Shown: positions 55,843 through 64,000 of the stretch, piece after piece
Layout: every line of letters begins with the position of its first letter
Position numbering within the stretch: the stretch's first letter is position 1
IMG/VR virus record: IMGVR_UViG_3300020202_000003
Span: 1-64,000 of that record
DNA: 64,000 nucleotides
Source of the DNA: a virus
Reading direction: 5' to 3' (one strand)
Program-made: the position numbers and the translations under genes
Notes under the pieces: model-generated
The model's input: only the letters and a program-made list of their open reading frames with translations
What the model was told of the DNA's origin: nothing
The model's database searches: none

Positions 55843-57689
55843 GAATGCTTCCTCCAATTCCCCGGCGTATACCGCACCGTGATTTTCGAGACCGAAAATG
55901 AGGAATTGAGCGTATTGTTCTCGCCCACGATATAGAATTTTAGGCAATCGCCAGTGAGCCGCATCCACCGATTCGAGTCGGTCAAGGTCTTCGTTTTCGC
56001 GAGCGTGCCGTTTTGATAGACCTTGATTACGATGCTGTTGTTCGAACTGCCTGGCGCGAAGGTCACTTCCAACTCTTTCATGTTCGCGTTCTGCTCGCCG
56101 CCGTAGGGATAGAACTCTTTGGTCGTGAAGCTGCCCATGTACCCCGCACTGTCCTTGGAGCGCGCTGTCTGATCCAGCTTGTAGATAAAGCCGTTCGAGG
56201 CCCCGGCGAGCAGCACCGGCTCGCCCGTCGAAGGATCTCGGTAGATCGCTAGCGATTCACACTCGTCGCGCGTTGAGACACCGACTTGCACATCGCGAAT
56301 GCCAGCCTGGGCGTCGGAACGATGCAGGTCCAAGCTGATCAGTACCTTATTGACGGGAAAGCCTTGGGCCGATGTGACGTTGGGTTTAGCCGAGAACGCA
56401 AAGAGCACCTTTTTCTTGGTGGCGTAATAGACGCTTTGTGGTTGCGGATATTGCGACCAGGTACTGAAGGCGGCTGTGCCTAGTTTGGAGAAGTCGGTAT
56501 TCTGACGGATGTACGCACCGAGCTCCATGGGCTTGATTGCAGAGGAGCGGACGTCGCCTTGTTCCTGAACGGAAGACAGGGCATGGATGTAGCCGTCCGG
56601 CGAGACGAAATACACCTCGTCATCCGCCTCGACAATCGATCCCGGCCCCACGGCCCCCACATAGCGCGACACCCGTTTCCATCCCCACTCGGCCGTATCG
56701 ACGCTCGAATCATCCAGGACGTAAATCCCTTTGGGGTACTTGAAGACATAGGCCTTCTGCCGGAAGGAAATGCCTCCCACGATGAGATCGCCCTCACCGG
56801 GATAGACCGGAAAGTACAGCGCCCCAGAATTCTTGAAGTCCTGATGCAGATTGAGCTTGGACGTATACACATCATGCGGATGATCGGACGATCCTCCGGC
56901 GAACATGCGTCCGCCATGCTGAAACCCCCAGATCGGGTTGCCGAGTCCAGTCCCGACCCCACTATCCCAGTCCACCGGGATCGTGGACCGATGCACGGAA
57001 TGTGTGCCGGTGCCATTCGTGGTGAAGTTGATAATCCCTGCCCCTCCAGCCAAGGACGAGAGCTGAAAGGTATTCGCCGCAGTATTCGCCACGAAATACA
57101 GGCTGTCCGCAGAGAGGCCAGCGGGGAGCGCCCCCCCACTATTGGTCACAAATACCCGCTCGTCATTCGCGAGTCCGTGCGCATTGCAGGTGAGCACATC
57201 CGTTCCGGCGTTGGCTGTAAAGGTCCCGACTCCCAGGCCGAACTGATACGCCGTCGAGTCGCCGGTATACACCCGTGGCCGGATTCCCGCCGAGCCGTTG
57301 AAGTGGTAGAGTCCCTTCCCCGATCCGGTCGAGCCTTCGACGAGTGGCGAATGGCGAAAGGCCGCCCCAGCGATATCGGCTACCGTCTTCGTGACGCCCG
57401 CCGCACCCACGATCACTATGCGATCTTGTTTGGTAACACACACCAGCTCATGCACCCCGGCATCCGTGCGGAAATGGAACATGGCGCGAATCTCGGGATC
57501 GTTGTCCGCCGAAACCGGCACGGCCACGCTATTGAACTTGACGGCCCCGCCCTCTTTCTGCCAGGTGTCCTGCTCCAGCGTGATCGATTCCATCGCCGTC
57601 AGATCCGTGTCTCGCAAGAGATCCGGACTTTTCGACGCATTGAGCCCGCCGACGCCACAGATAATGTCGGTCTTGTCCAAGACGCGCAT
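55839..57689 (-). CDS. Podoviral tail nozzle / hub protein, beta-propeller-like
   Basis: 616 residues starting MRVLDKTDIICGVGGLNASK at a TAATG overlap. A series of repeated strands (RIVIVGAAGVTKTVADIAG, AYVFKYPKGIYVLDDSS, GSIVEADDEVYFVSPDGYIH, GEPVLLAGASNGFIYKLDQ) suggests a beta-propeller. Position after the adaptor gene and length fit the P22 gp10 / T7 gp12 type nozzle that closes the portal channel and carries tail fibres. Family assignment is by fold and context. Confidence 0.65.
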   Translation of the reverse strand: MRVLDKTDIICGVGGLNASKSPDLLRDTDLTAMESITLEQDTWQKEGGAVKFNSVAVPVSADNDPEIRAMFHFRTDAGVHELVCVTKQDRIVIVGAAGVTKTVADIAGAAFRHSPLVEGSTGSGKGLYHFNGSAGIRPRVYTGDSTAYQFGLGVGTFTANAGTDVLTCNAHGLANDERVFVTNSGGALPAGLSADSLYFVANTAANTFQLSSLAGGAGIINFTTNGTGTHSVHRSTIPVDWDSGVGTGLGNPIWGFQHGGRMFAGGSSDHPHDVYTSKLNLHQDFKNSGALYFPVYPGEGDLIVGGISFRQKAYVFKYPKGIYVLDDSSVDTAEWGWKRVSRYVGAVGPGSIVEADDEVYFVSPDGYIHALSSVQEQGDVRSSAIKPMELGAYIRQNTDFSKLGTAAFSTWSQYPQPQSVYYATKKKVLFAFSAKPNVTSAQGFPVNKVLISLDLHRSDAQAGIRDVQVGVSTRDECESLAIYRDPSTGEPVLLAGASNGFIYKLDQTARSKDSAGYMGSFTTKEFYPYGGEQNANMKELEVTFAPGSSNNSIVIKVYQNGTLAKTKTLTDSNRWMRLTGDCLKFYIVGENNTLNSSFSVSKITVRYTPGNWRKHS

Positions 57690-58618
57690 TACGTGAGCCC
57701 CAACGTCGCCGAGTGTTGCGGCCTGACCCACACCCGTCCGCTTTGCGACGGGATGTACTGATTCACCATTTCTTGTAACTTGCCTCCACCCATCGTGGCG
57801 TAGTCCTTGGACTTGGTGTCGTCCTTATTGAGCAGCAGCAACGACGCGGCAAAGTTCGCTATGATCACCCGATGTTCTCGCGGGATTTTGGGGGTATCGG
57901 TGGCTTCCGCCCCCGAAAAGTCCAAGTCATGGAAGACGGTGTAATCGTGCTCGATGTTGAGGGCATCCTCACTCCACGGCGCAAATCGGACCTGCCGCAG
58001 CATGTTGGTCGATGTGCCGTTTGCGTCATAGCCTTGCGGATGCACTTCACAGGCGGCTTCGATGAAGCCTGCACCAAATGCCCAGGCCGACCCTCGCCCA
58101 TAGCGCTCTTCAAAGAGCGTTTTATCGAGCAACGGAATGGGATTATTGCGCCAGCCCCGGAGCCACATCGGATCCCAGACGCGCAAGACATCGGGCGGTA
58201 GGGTGTATTCATCTTGGAAAATGACTGCGGGCCCGGTCTCCTCCGTCTCCACATAGGTCGCGTCCAGAACGAGCGTCGGCGTATTGTTCGTGTGCGCCAG
58301 AATGCGGTAGACGGCTTGCGTCGATTCGAGATACACCTTGCAAAACTCCGCGCTCGGCGTAAGGTTGGCGCTCAACGTCACGGTCGCACCTGTCACCCCC
58401 GAAAATGTCACCCGCTGCGAGGCCCTAGTGGTAATGACGTTCGGGTTCGGCGACATCGCCCATGGCCAACGCGCATGCGAGAGGACCGACCAATACGCTT
58501 GTCGCACGGCGCGCGCTGCATCGCTGGCATAGTCGCCAGACCCCGAGTCGGATTCCCCCGCATCCAGCAAAGCGGCTTTATAAATATCGAGGCCCGTTTT
58601 CAGATCTTCCGTGGCCAT
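57689..58618 (-). CDS. Head-to-tail adaptor / tail protein of podovirus type
   Basis: 309 residues. The N-terminal helical part (DAARAVRQAYWSVLSHARWP) resembles adaptor (T7 gp11 / P22 gp4) proteins; a beta insertion (ASQRVTFSGVTGATVTLSAN) follows, then a second helical part (HRVIIANFAASLLLLNKDDT). It precedes the nozzle gene in the usual order. It would bridge portal and tail. No single diagnostic motif. Confidence 0.6.
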   Translation of the reverse strand: MATEDLKTGLDIYKAALLDAGESDSGSGDYASDAARAVRQAYWSVLSHARWPWAMSPNPNVITTRASQRVTFSGVTGATVTLSANLTPSAEFCKVYLESTQAVYRILAHTNNTPTLVLDATYVETEETGPAVIFQDEYTLPPDVLRVWDPMWLRGWRNNPIPLLDKTLFEERYGRGSAWAFGAGFIEAACEVHPQGYDANGTSTNMLRQVRFAPWSEDALNIEHDYTVFHDLDFSGAEATDTPKIPREHRVIIANFAASLLLLNKDDTKSKDYATMGGGKLQEMVNQYIPSQSGRVWVRPQHSATLGLT

Positions 58619-58628
58619 ACGCTCCTCG

Positions 58629-58733
58629 CTATTTCCAGATCACCGCCATCCAGAACAACAGGATCATCGTCAGCCCAATGAGTCCCGCCGCAATAACAGC
58701 GGCTAAAATTGGTGGCGCGTTGCGGTTACTCAT
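58629..58733 (-). CDS. Single-pass membrane microprotein, 34 aa
   Basis: MSNRNAPPILAAVIAAGLIG, one membrane helix (ILAAVIAAGLIGLTMILLFW) and a short end. Starts inside the Rz-like gene's last codons (8-base overlap). It may be a small holin or regulator of one. Confidence 0.5.
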   Translation of the reverse strand: MSNRNAPPILAAVIAAGLIGLTMILLFWMAVIWK

Positions 58734-59334
58734 CGTCACCCCCGGCCTGCCTTTTGGTGTAAAACTCCTGTTCGGCCCGATGCTTGTCTACGGCCCACTC
58801 AGAGAGTCCGCGGTGTTGGATCTCGCACTCTCCCCATCCTTCGGTGAGTTCCTGGAGTCGTTCGAAGGCATCCAGCGTGGTAGGGCTTTCTTTGGCTTCC
58901 ACAACAGGCTCGACGGCGGCTCCACCGGCATCGGGCACACGCTCGTCGGCGGTCGCGTCGTTGAGCACGCGAGCAAACTCATTAACAATCCGAATAGCGT
59001 CATTGTCGATACGACGAACCTGATTGAATTTCGCATAGCGTTGAATCTCCTGATGGGCGTTCGCCAGTTGCGCTTGAAACGCTTCCTTTTCCTGGGTCAC
59101 GGCTTCGACCTGTTTCAGTGCGTCGGCCGCTTGCTTGGCGTAGGCCTGCGCGGCTTCCTGGGCTTGCTGTCGCAGTTCCCGCTCCTGGGAGGCTTCCGCC
59201 TGGAGTCGCCCTTGCCACTCGTGATATTCCCGCTGCGCGGCGTACCAGCCCCAGGCCACGACGATGAGCGCGACAATCGCGCCGTACTTAATCAACGGGG
59301 ACGCGGCTTTCCAGGCTGTCCACACGGGAATCAT
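58726..59334 (-). CDS. Inner-membrane spanin (Rz-like)
   Basis: 202 residues. One N-terminal membrane helix (residues 16-32, KYGAIVALIVVAWGWYA), then about 80 residues of periplasmic coiled coil (QAEASQERELRQQAQEAAQA, AVTQEKEAFQAQLANAHQEI). It would span the periplasm and fuse inner and outer membranes at the end of lysis with the lipoprotein encoded within it. Located in a lysis cassette with endolysin and holin candidates. Confidence 0.75.
   Translation of the reverse strand: MIPVWTAWKAASPLIKYGAIVALIVVAWGWYAAQREYHEWQGRLQAEASQERELRQQAQEAAQAYAKQAADALKQVEAVTQEKEAFQAQLANAHQEIQRYAKFNQVRRIDNDAIRIVNEFARVLNDATADERVPDAGGAAVEPVVEAKESPTTLDAFERLQELTEGWGECEIQHRGLSEWAVDKHRAEQEFYTKRQAGGDDE
58788..59036 (-). 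CDS. Outer-membrane spanin lipoprotein (Rz1-like), embedded
   Basis: 82 residues wholly inside the Rz-like gene in another frame, as in lambda. MRNSIRFVVSTMTLFGLLMS, then LLAC gives a lipobox (Cys24). The mature part is proline rich (STTRPPTSVCPMPVEPPSSL), the hallmark of Rz1. AGGAG lies 10 bases before the ATG. It would anchor in the outer membrane and bind the Rz-like partner. Confidence 0.8.
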   Translation of the reverse strand: MRNSIRFVVSTMTLFGLLMSLLACSTTRPPTSVCPMPVEPPSSLLWKPKKALPRWMPSNDSRNSPKDGESARSNTADSLSGP

Positions 59335-59343
59335 AAGGGCTCC

Positions 59344-59658
59344 TTAATGCGGGTCCACCGGCCCGGACTTCGCGATAATTTCAGTCTTCCGGTCTCCGCT
59401 TTTCGTGGTCCCGTAGATCCACATCACAAACATCATCAGGGCATCGCGCAGCGTCGTGGTCAGTTCATGGATCGCCGACTCAGATCCCTTCTGAATATTG
59501 ACAAAGATCATGAGCAAGGCCGTGCCGAAGTAGATCGACAGAATGATGCTGCCGACGACATACGGTCCCTTCTCCGATTTCGTCTTGCGGTTCGGAATGA
59601 CCGTCGCCGACTTCTGCTCCACCACCGTGCCGCCGACTGGTTCCTGGTCGTTACCCAT
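59344..59658 (-). CDS. Small membrane protein, holin candidate
   Basis: 104 residues starting MGNDQEPVGGTVVEQ. One clear membrane segment (VVGSIILSIYFGTALLMIFV) and a second weaker one (LRDALMMFVMWIYGT). Next to spanins and endolysin, so a holin role is plausible. Overlaps the upstream gene by eight bases; a GGGGGTGG site precedes the ATG. Confidence 0.55.
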   Translation of the reverse strand: MGNDQEPVGGTVVEQKSATVIPNRKTKSEKGPYVVGSIILSIYFGTALLMIFVNIQKGSESAIHELTTTLRDALMMFVMWIYGTTKSGDRKTEIIAKSGPVDPH

Positions 59659-59911
59659 GTCCACCCCCTACCGCATCCCACAGAGCCGCAATATTCCTCT
59701 TGTTTTCTTCGTGTCGTTCATTCTGAAGGCGCTCTTGCAGTTTTGCCCACATTTCCATGGAACCCAGGCGCTCGCTGATCGTGGTCAAGGTGCGGTTCAT
59801 TTGATCTTGCCCATCGATAAACCGCTTGAGGAAATAGCCCAAGGCCAAGACTAGCAGCGCAAACAGAAATGCCGCGAAGGGATAGACAATGATGGTAAGA
59901 ACCTCGTTCAT
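59651..59911 (-). CDS. Single-pass membrane protein, holin or antiholin candidate
   Basis: 86 residues: MNEVLTIIVYPFAAFLFALL, membrane helix up to residue 28, then an amphipathic helical domain (QMNRTLTTISERLGSMEMWA). ATGA overlap with the zinc-finger gene. Shape and place fit the lysis cassette. Confidence 0.55.
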   Translation of the reverse strand: MNEVLTIIVYPFAAFLFALLVLALGYFLKRFIDGQDQMNRTLTTISERLGSMEMWAKLQERLQNERHEENKRNIAALWDAVGGGHG

Positions 59912-60012
59912 CGTTTCTTCCTCTTCGGACACGTATGCTGCATGTGGTTATGGACATCTTTGTGTTGCAGCATCGCCCCACAGAGCCCACATTGGTACAG
60001 TTTCGGTTTCAT
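59908..60012 (-). CDS. Zinc-finger microprotein, 34 aa
   Basis: MKPKLYQCGLCGAMLQHKDV, then HNHMQHTC: C-x2-C followed by clustered histidines, like a single C2H2-type finger, with a basic end (PKRKKR). ATGA overlaps on both sides tie it to the endolysin and the holin-like gene. Confidence 0.6.
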   Translation of the reverse strand: MKPKLYQCGLCGAMLQHKDVHNHMQHTCPKRKKR

Positions 60013-60533
60013 ACCGGCACACTCACGGGTTGCGCCTTGAACTGCGCGTGAATCACCTTGAGCTTCCCCTCCTGATCCGTCACCCAGTCCAACGGAATGC
60101 CGTGCTGCGGCAGGCTGCGGATGGTAGACATGATCCGGTCCGCTGTCGGCTTGTCGAACAGCCCGTTCTTGAGTCGGGGATACTGGATATCGAAGGCATC
60201 CCCGCGTACATGCGCCATCTTGTTGAAGTCCTCCGCGAAGTGCTCTTGCAGCTGATCGTAAAATCCCCGCGTGAGGACTTTGTAATCCGAGCACGCCTCC
60301 CGGTGTTCCTCCATGTAGGTCATGAGTACCGCGACCATGCGCCGATTGCGATAGGTGTCGCTGATCCAGCTGGGTCCGTATTGAATCGCGTTCTGGGCCA
60401 TCACCCGCGCCTGATCCATGAGATCGCGCCTGCCTGAGGTAAAGACCGCATCCGGATGCGCCTGCTTCACAAGCAATGCTGCCTTCTCGGCCGTCGGTGA
60501 CAACCGCAGTTCTTGGATCGTGAGACCAGCCAT
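60009..60533 (-). CDS. Endolysin candidate, M15-type peptidase
   Basis: 174 residues starting MAGLTIQELRLSPTAEKAAL. His108-x2-Gly-x3-Asp115 (HVRGDAFD) and His162 (VIHAQF) are the zinc ligands of M15 (VanY / L-Ala-D-Glu) peptidases, and TSGRRDLMDQARVM matches the family's SGYR segment. No signal peptide, so release needs a holin. Start shares one base with the previous stop (TGATG). It cuts peptidoglycan peptides at lysis. Confidence 0.7.
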   Translation of the reverse strand: MAGLTIQELRLSPTAEKAALLVKQAHPDAVFTSGRRDLMDQARVMAQNAIQYGPSWISDTYRNRRMVAVLMTYMEEHREACSDYKVLTRGFYDQLQEHFAEDFNKMAHVRGDAFDIQYPRLKNGLFDKPTADRIMSTIRSLPQHGIPLDWVTDQEGKLKVIHAQFKAQPVSVPV

Positions 60534-63286
60534 CAGAACCCTCCTCCTGCAACGGTCGGGATCACATCCATATGAGCGGGAACATCGCCCGCCGCGTTCA
60601 GCTCTTCGCCGTTGTCTTTGAAGACCTTGCAATCAATCGCGTCGTTCTGCGCCGCGTTGAGCCGGAGCACCGTCCTTAGTTCATAGTGCTGGCCCACTGT
60701 CAGGGGCGGGACAACGATCACCGTCGCCTCGTCGCGCAACACTTTCCCGCCGACGTAGCTCCCTGCATTCAATCGTTGCGTAAGGTCCGAGAACGAGGCC
60801 GGGACTTGTTCGTCGGTCGCTTCCGCGCCGGCTCCGTAAAACCGAAAGACGTTGGAGCCGAACGTATTCATCACGCGCGCGTAGTCGCCGCCGTTCAAGC
60901 GGCAGTACAGGTGCGCGCCAAACGAGGCCGTCGTCTCGACGCTCCCCGTGAGCTCGACCTGAAACCCGACCATCGCCGTGGGCATGACGGGCCGCGCGGT
61001 ATTCACGGTGCCAGAAATCGGCGCACCATCTTCCGAGCCGATGGGATAGATAAACTGGTACTGCGTTTGGGTCACGACCCCGCTCCCTGGTGGATCCGGG
61101 GATTCGGGCAGGACCGGTACGACCACATAGGTCCAGAGGTTATTGCCGCCCATCGACCCGCCATCACCGAAGACGCCGCCGTTATTCCCTGACTGCGATA
61201 CGCTTGCGAGCCGTAAATCTCCGGCCGTCGCGGTGTCGTTGAGCAACGTCTCGTTCGCTCCGACGGCGAAACTCGTTCCGCACTCGCCGTCCGAGGGATT
61301 GCACTTGGCCCCTAAGAATCCGTAGAGCGTCTGCCCGCTTGCAGTGCTAACCGTCACGCTCGGCGTCGAGCTCGCCGTGGCCGTGCCAGCCGCCACGGGC
61401 GTGCCGAACGATCCCATCTCCGCAATGTAGATCGACTCCGCCGCCATGAAATCCGTACCCGCTGCGCCACTCACGGAAATGGTGCATGTGCCGGTATTCG
61501 GGCCGGTGATGCCGAACACTTTCGTCCGTCGGTACGGAGGACTCGTGACGGCTTCGCCACCGGACAACGCCGTGACGCTCTGCCCACTACAGGCCGTTGG
61601 CGTCCCGATCGCGCCGACGCTACCCTGCGTGTCGTAGGCCGTGACCGCCACAAGAAGCCCCTGCGTCAAGGCTGGAATCGTTTGATTGATGGACACGCTT
61701 GTCGTGCCGATGCCGGTTGCATGGTTGGCCGGTCCGCTTGGCGTGCCCGCGACGCCATACCCAGATGGGAAGGTGCACCCGCCCGTGTTCACATTGAGCC
61801 GCGTATGCACGTCGTACAGAGAGGTGCCTGCTACCCGATTGAGTCCATCCGCCGTCGCCGCGCCATGAGGAAAAGCACCCGTGGTTGGATCCCATAAAGG
61901 CGTGGACGTTAACACGCCATCCACGTACCGATAGAGAATCGTCGCGTTGATGTCACTCCCACCCGTGCCCGCGCCTTTGACCGCTGCCCCAACAGGAGCC
62001 CAGAGCTTGCACGTTCCCATGCCATGTGCGGACGTCGACGTATTCGTCAGATTGGGGGACGAGGAAGGACTAAACGCGGTCGTGTTCCCTACTGAAAACA
62101 CTTCATTCGCGGTCCACGTGTTAAAGCCCGTGACATTAAGTCCAATATCCCCGGCATTTGCCAGTAAAAGATTAGTCATGGTCACGGAATTATCCGCAGC
62201 CGTGACTCCATCCGGATCATCGTCTAACGTGATGCCCCGCGCCCCTACTCCGGTGCCCAGCACCGTGAAATGATCGACCCGGCAATTCCCATAACAGTCG
62301 CTCAACCGCAGGGCGTTGGCCGTGCTCGCCCAATCCACCACGGCGATATCGCGGATGAGAATGTCTTGCACAGTTCCATTGATGCCAGGACGGCGAGAGC
62401 TGGGGAACACCGCATTGCCATAACTGCACACCCGGCAGATCGAGCCGAGGATCTTGTTGTTGATGTTCGGCATGGGGCTGGAAAGGATTGGAGTACCCGT
62501 GTATTCAGCATTGACTTCGATCAGATAGGTCGGCCCTTCCGCAATCACATTCTCCACCACGCTGTCTCGTGCGGGGTACAAGCTAATACAGGCATCGCCA
62601 CGCCCCGCGCCATTTTGCGACGTCCCCTGCCCGCCAGGGATGCGCCCGGTGCGAGGATGACAATAGAGCCGGCGGATAATGACATCGGACGACCATTTGA
62701 CGTTCACTCCGTGGCGGTGGTAGTCGTAAATTTCGTTATCCTCAAACAGCACATGCGTGGAATAGTAGATCCCGTTGCCGGAACTCGAGTACTTGTTAGG
62801 ATTGTGATACACGCCATTTCGAGCTGTGACGTGGTGGCTTTCACGGATATAGAGCGGCACCCCGATTTGAGAGGTCGTAAAACTAGAGTTGTTGGTCGAT
62901 TTCGCAACCAGCCCGTCGAGGACGATATACTCGCTCTGAAACACCCGGATGGCGTTACTTGATCCATCGTCGACAATCTTCGCCTGTCGTTGATTTTCCG
63001 CACGAATCGTCAGTTCGTTGCCGAGGGTGCACACCAATCCATTGACATCGATCCGCGAGGTTCCCGACGCGCCTCCGGCCGACGTCGGTCCGTAGATGCC
63101 ATTTTTGACAAGGAGGATGTCGCCGCACGACGCGCGTGCTGGATTGATGGCATGGCTGAACGTTTTCCAGGGGCTCGCGCTAGATCCGGTGCCAGTCGAG
63201 TCGTTCCCCGTGTCATCGACGTAAAACGTCGCGCTGAACACGGCAGACGGCAGACTGAGCATGAGCAGGAACGCCAGGATAATCAT
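60533..63286 (-). CDS. Secreted parallel beta-helix protein, 917 aa
   Basis: MIILAFLLMLSLPSAVFSA is a clear Sec signal peptide. Then FYVDDTGNDSTGTGSSASPW and KTFSHAINPA begin a right-handed beta-helix to about residue 380 (LVCTLGNELTIRAENQRQAK, YIVLDGLVAKSTNNSS, GNGIYYSTHVLFEDNEIYDY). Middle and C-terminal parts are Gly/Thr-rich beta domains. Beta-helices of this kind act as tailspikes or polysaccharide-binding proteins. A signal peptide on a 917-residue phage protein is odd; the infected cell may export it. ATGA overlap with the gene before. Confidence 0.7.
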   Translation of the reverse strand: MIILAFLLMLSLPSAVFSATFYVDDTGNDSTGTGSSASPWKTFSHAINPARASCGDILLVKNGIYGPTSAGGASGTSRIDVNGLVCTLGNELTIRAENQRQAKIVDDGSSNAIRVFQSEYIVLDGLVAKSTNNSSFTTSQIGVPLYIRESHHVTARNGVYHNPNKYSSSGNGIYYSTHVLFEDNEIYDYHRHGVNVKWSSDVIIRRLYCHPRTGRIPGGQGTSQNGAGRGDACISLYPARDSVVENVIAEGPTYLIEVNAEYTGTPILSSPMPNINNKILGSICRVCSYGNAVFPSSRRPGINGTVQDILIRDIAVVDWASTANALRLSDCYGNCRVDHFTVLGTGVGARGITLDDDPDGVTAADNSVTMTNLLLANAGDIGLNVTGFNTWTANEVFSVGNTTAFSPSSSPNLTNTSTSAHGMGTCKLWAPVGAAVKGAGTGGSDINATILYRYVDGVLTSTPLWDPTTGAFPHGAATADGLNRVAGTSLYDVHTRLNVNTGGCTFPSGYGVAGTPSGPANHATGIGTTSVSINQTIPALTQGLLVAVTAYDTQGSVGAIGTPTACSGQSVTALSGGEAVTSPPYRRTKVFGITGPNTGTCTISVSGAAGTDFMAAESIYIAEMGSFGTPVAAGTATASSTPSVTVSTASGQTLYGFLGAKCNPSDGECGTSFAVGANETLLNDTATAGDLRLASVSQSGNNGGVFGDGGSMGGNNLWTYVVVPVLPESPDPPGSGVVTQTQYQFIYPIGSEDGAPISGTVNTARPVMPTAMVGFQVELTGSVETTASFGAHLYCRLNGGDYARVMNTFGSNVFRFYGAGAEATDEQVPASFSDLTQRLNAGSYVGGKVLRDEATVIVVPPLTVGQHYELRTVLRLNAAQNDAIDCKVFKDNGEELNAAGDVPAHMDVIPTVAGGGF

Positions 63287-64000
63287 TCCGGAAACACCAT
63301 GGGCGAATAGGTTCGCCGCGCTGAAGCCGGCGCTTGCACAAAGAGGAGCGCGCGCTGTTTGGCGCCGCCGACGTTGACGGTGTAGTTCAAATCGCCGCCA
63401 TCACTGGTCCATTGTGTGAACGTGCACGTGGCATAGTCGTCGTTGGGCGTGCCTTTGCGGGTCCGGCACACTTTGTTATCGGTCACGCTTTCGGTGTTGC
63501 TCGTGCCGTCGCTGTCTTCGTTGTAGGCCGCTGTACTGGCCGACGCCGAGGCAGTAAAGGCACTCAAGCCGAAGACTTCTCCATCGTCCACACCGTAGGT
63601 GGTATCGACGGCGGTAAACTCGCCTTGGAGCATCAGGCCGAATTGAGGCCGGAAGCCGACGCCCGTAATCGACTCCGAACCCGTGCCGGCCGGCGCCGGA
63701 TCGGTCATGAGCTTGACGGACAGACCGGACAACTTGACGGCGATGTATCCGAACGTCGGCACGCCCGAGGTGGAATCCCGCGTCGTGACGGTAAAGCCGT
63801 TCGCGTCGAAGGATGTGAGTTCCAGCGTGGAGATTGCGACGGGGTTCGTGATCAATCTGTCCGTCGCCAGGCGCGAGGCGACGGTCATGCTTGCTGAATT
63901 GTCCGAATCGTTGCTGCCAATCGACCGTTGCACGATCGTCGGGCCCGCCTCTCTCGTCGCCAACCCCACGCTCATCCGCCAATGCCCGGTTCCGTATGTG
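63283..64000 (-). CDS. Virion surface protein, start beyond window edge
   Basis: The frame is open to the right edge, with TYGTGHWR before the first Met at 63975, so the N-terminus is probably missing. Visible part: about 239 residues, rich in Thr, Ser, Gly and Asp (FDANGFTVTTRDSTSGVPTF, GYIAVKLSGLSVKLM, ITGVGFRPQFGLMLQG). The GVGFRPQ segment and a C-terminal QRALLFVQ resemble phage receptor-binding or fibre-tip proteins. Coupled to the beta-helix gene by ATGA. Confidence 0.6.
   Translation of the reverse strand, partial: TYGTGHWRMSVGLATREAGPTIVQRSIGSNDSDNSASMTVASRLATDRLITNPVAISTLELTSFDANGFTVTTRDSTSGVPTFGYIAVKLSGLSVKLMTDPAPAGTGSESITGVGFRPQFGLMLQGEFTAVDTTYGVDDGEVFGLSAFTASASASTAAYNEDSDGTSNTESVTDNKVCRTRKGTPNDDYATCTFTQWTSDGGDLNYTVNVGGAKQRALLFVQAPASARRTYSPMVFPE

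Noticed and set aside
1-64000. Circular closure of the window, joining the two cut end genes
   Set aside because: Reading across the two edges does not keep either gene in its frame, so the edges are not adjacent as given.

Overview
The window looks like part of the genome of a temperate, short-tailed (podovirus-like) dsDNA phage. Evidence: a small and large terminase, a P22-like portal, a scaffold-like protein, an N4-gp56-type major capsid protein, a short-tail adaptor and nozzle pair, a lysis cassette, a tyrosine integrase with an attP-like tRNA-Pro fragment beside it, and no recognisable chromosomal gene. The embedded Rz/Rz1 spanin pair and several lipobox proteins point to a Gram-negative host; I cannot name it. 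The genes at both window edges are cut, so this is a slice of a longer sequence. The attP-like site lies in the middle of phage genes, which fits a free or permuted phage genome better than an integrated prophage with host DNA at its ends. Layout: almost everything is on the minus strand and should be read right to left. (1) From 64000 down to 41239: receptor-binding and beta-helix proteins, endolysin, small membrane proteins, spanins, tail adaptor, tail nozzle, a protein with a self-cleaving chaperone-like end, then one 3841-residue polyvalent protein carrying a pyrophosphatase-like domain, a DNA methyltransferase and a strawberry-notch-type helicase, probably packaged and injected with the DNA. 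A plus-strand lipoprotein gene with its own promoter interrupts this block at 54115. (2) From 38511 to 41224 a plus-strand island holds a ribbon-helix-helix (RHH) protein, the attP-like site, the integrase, four very small membrane proteins, an XRE-type repressor and a zinc-ribbon protein. (3) At 38300-38450 two divergent promoters share a set of about five 8-bp half-sites spaced by one helical turn, flanked by RHH genes: a likely genetic switch. (4) From 38296 down to about 10500: recombination genes (two PD-(D/E)XK nucleases around a RecT-like annealing protein), RusA, a J-domain protein, a C5 cytosine methyltransferase, a homing endonuclease, a replication initiator containing iteron-like repeats, the terminase, and dozens of small proteins, many with zinc-binding cysteines or lipoprotein signals. 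(5) A strong terminator at 10443-10497 separates this from the head block (10412 down to 1): portal, scaffold, capsid, beta-helix and other structural proteins, ending in three consecutive proteins with Sec signal peptides. Two features stand out. First, a 20-bp palindrome, CTNAC-N10-GTNAG, recurs at nine gene boundaries over 32 kb, usually just upstream of a start codon, like the dispersed stoperators of some temperate phages. Second, three genes each contain another gene in a second reading frame with a credible ribosome binding site: Rz1 inside Rz, a 140-residue protein inside the giant polyvalent gene, and a 193-residue protein inside the cytosine methyltransferase gene.
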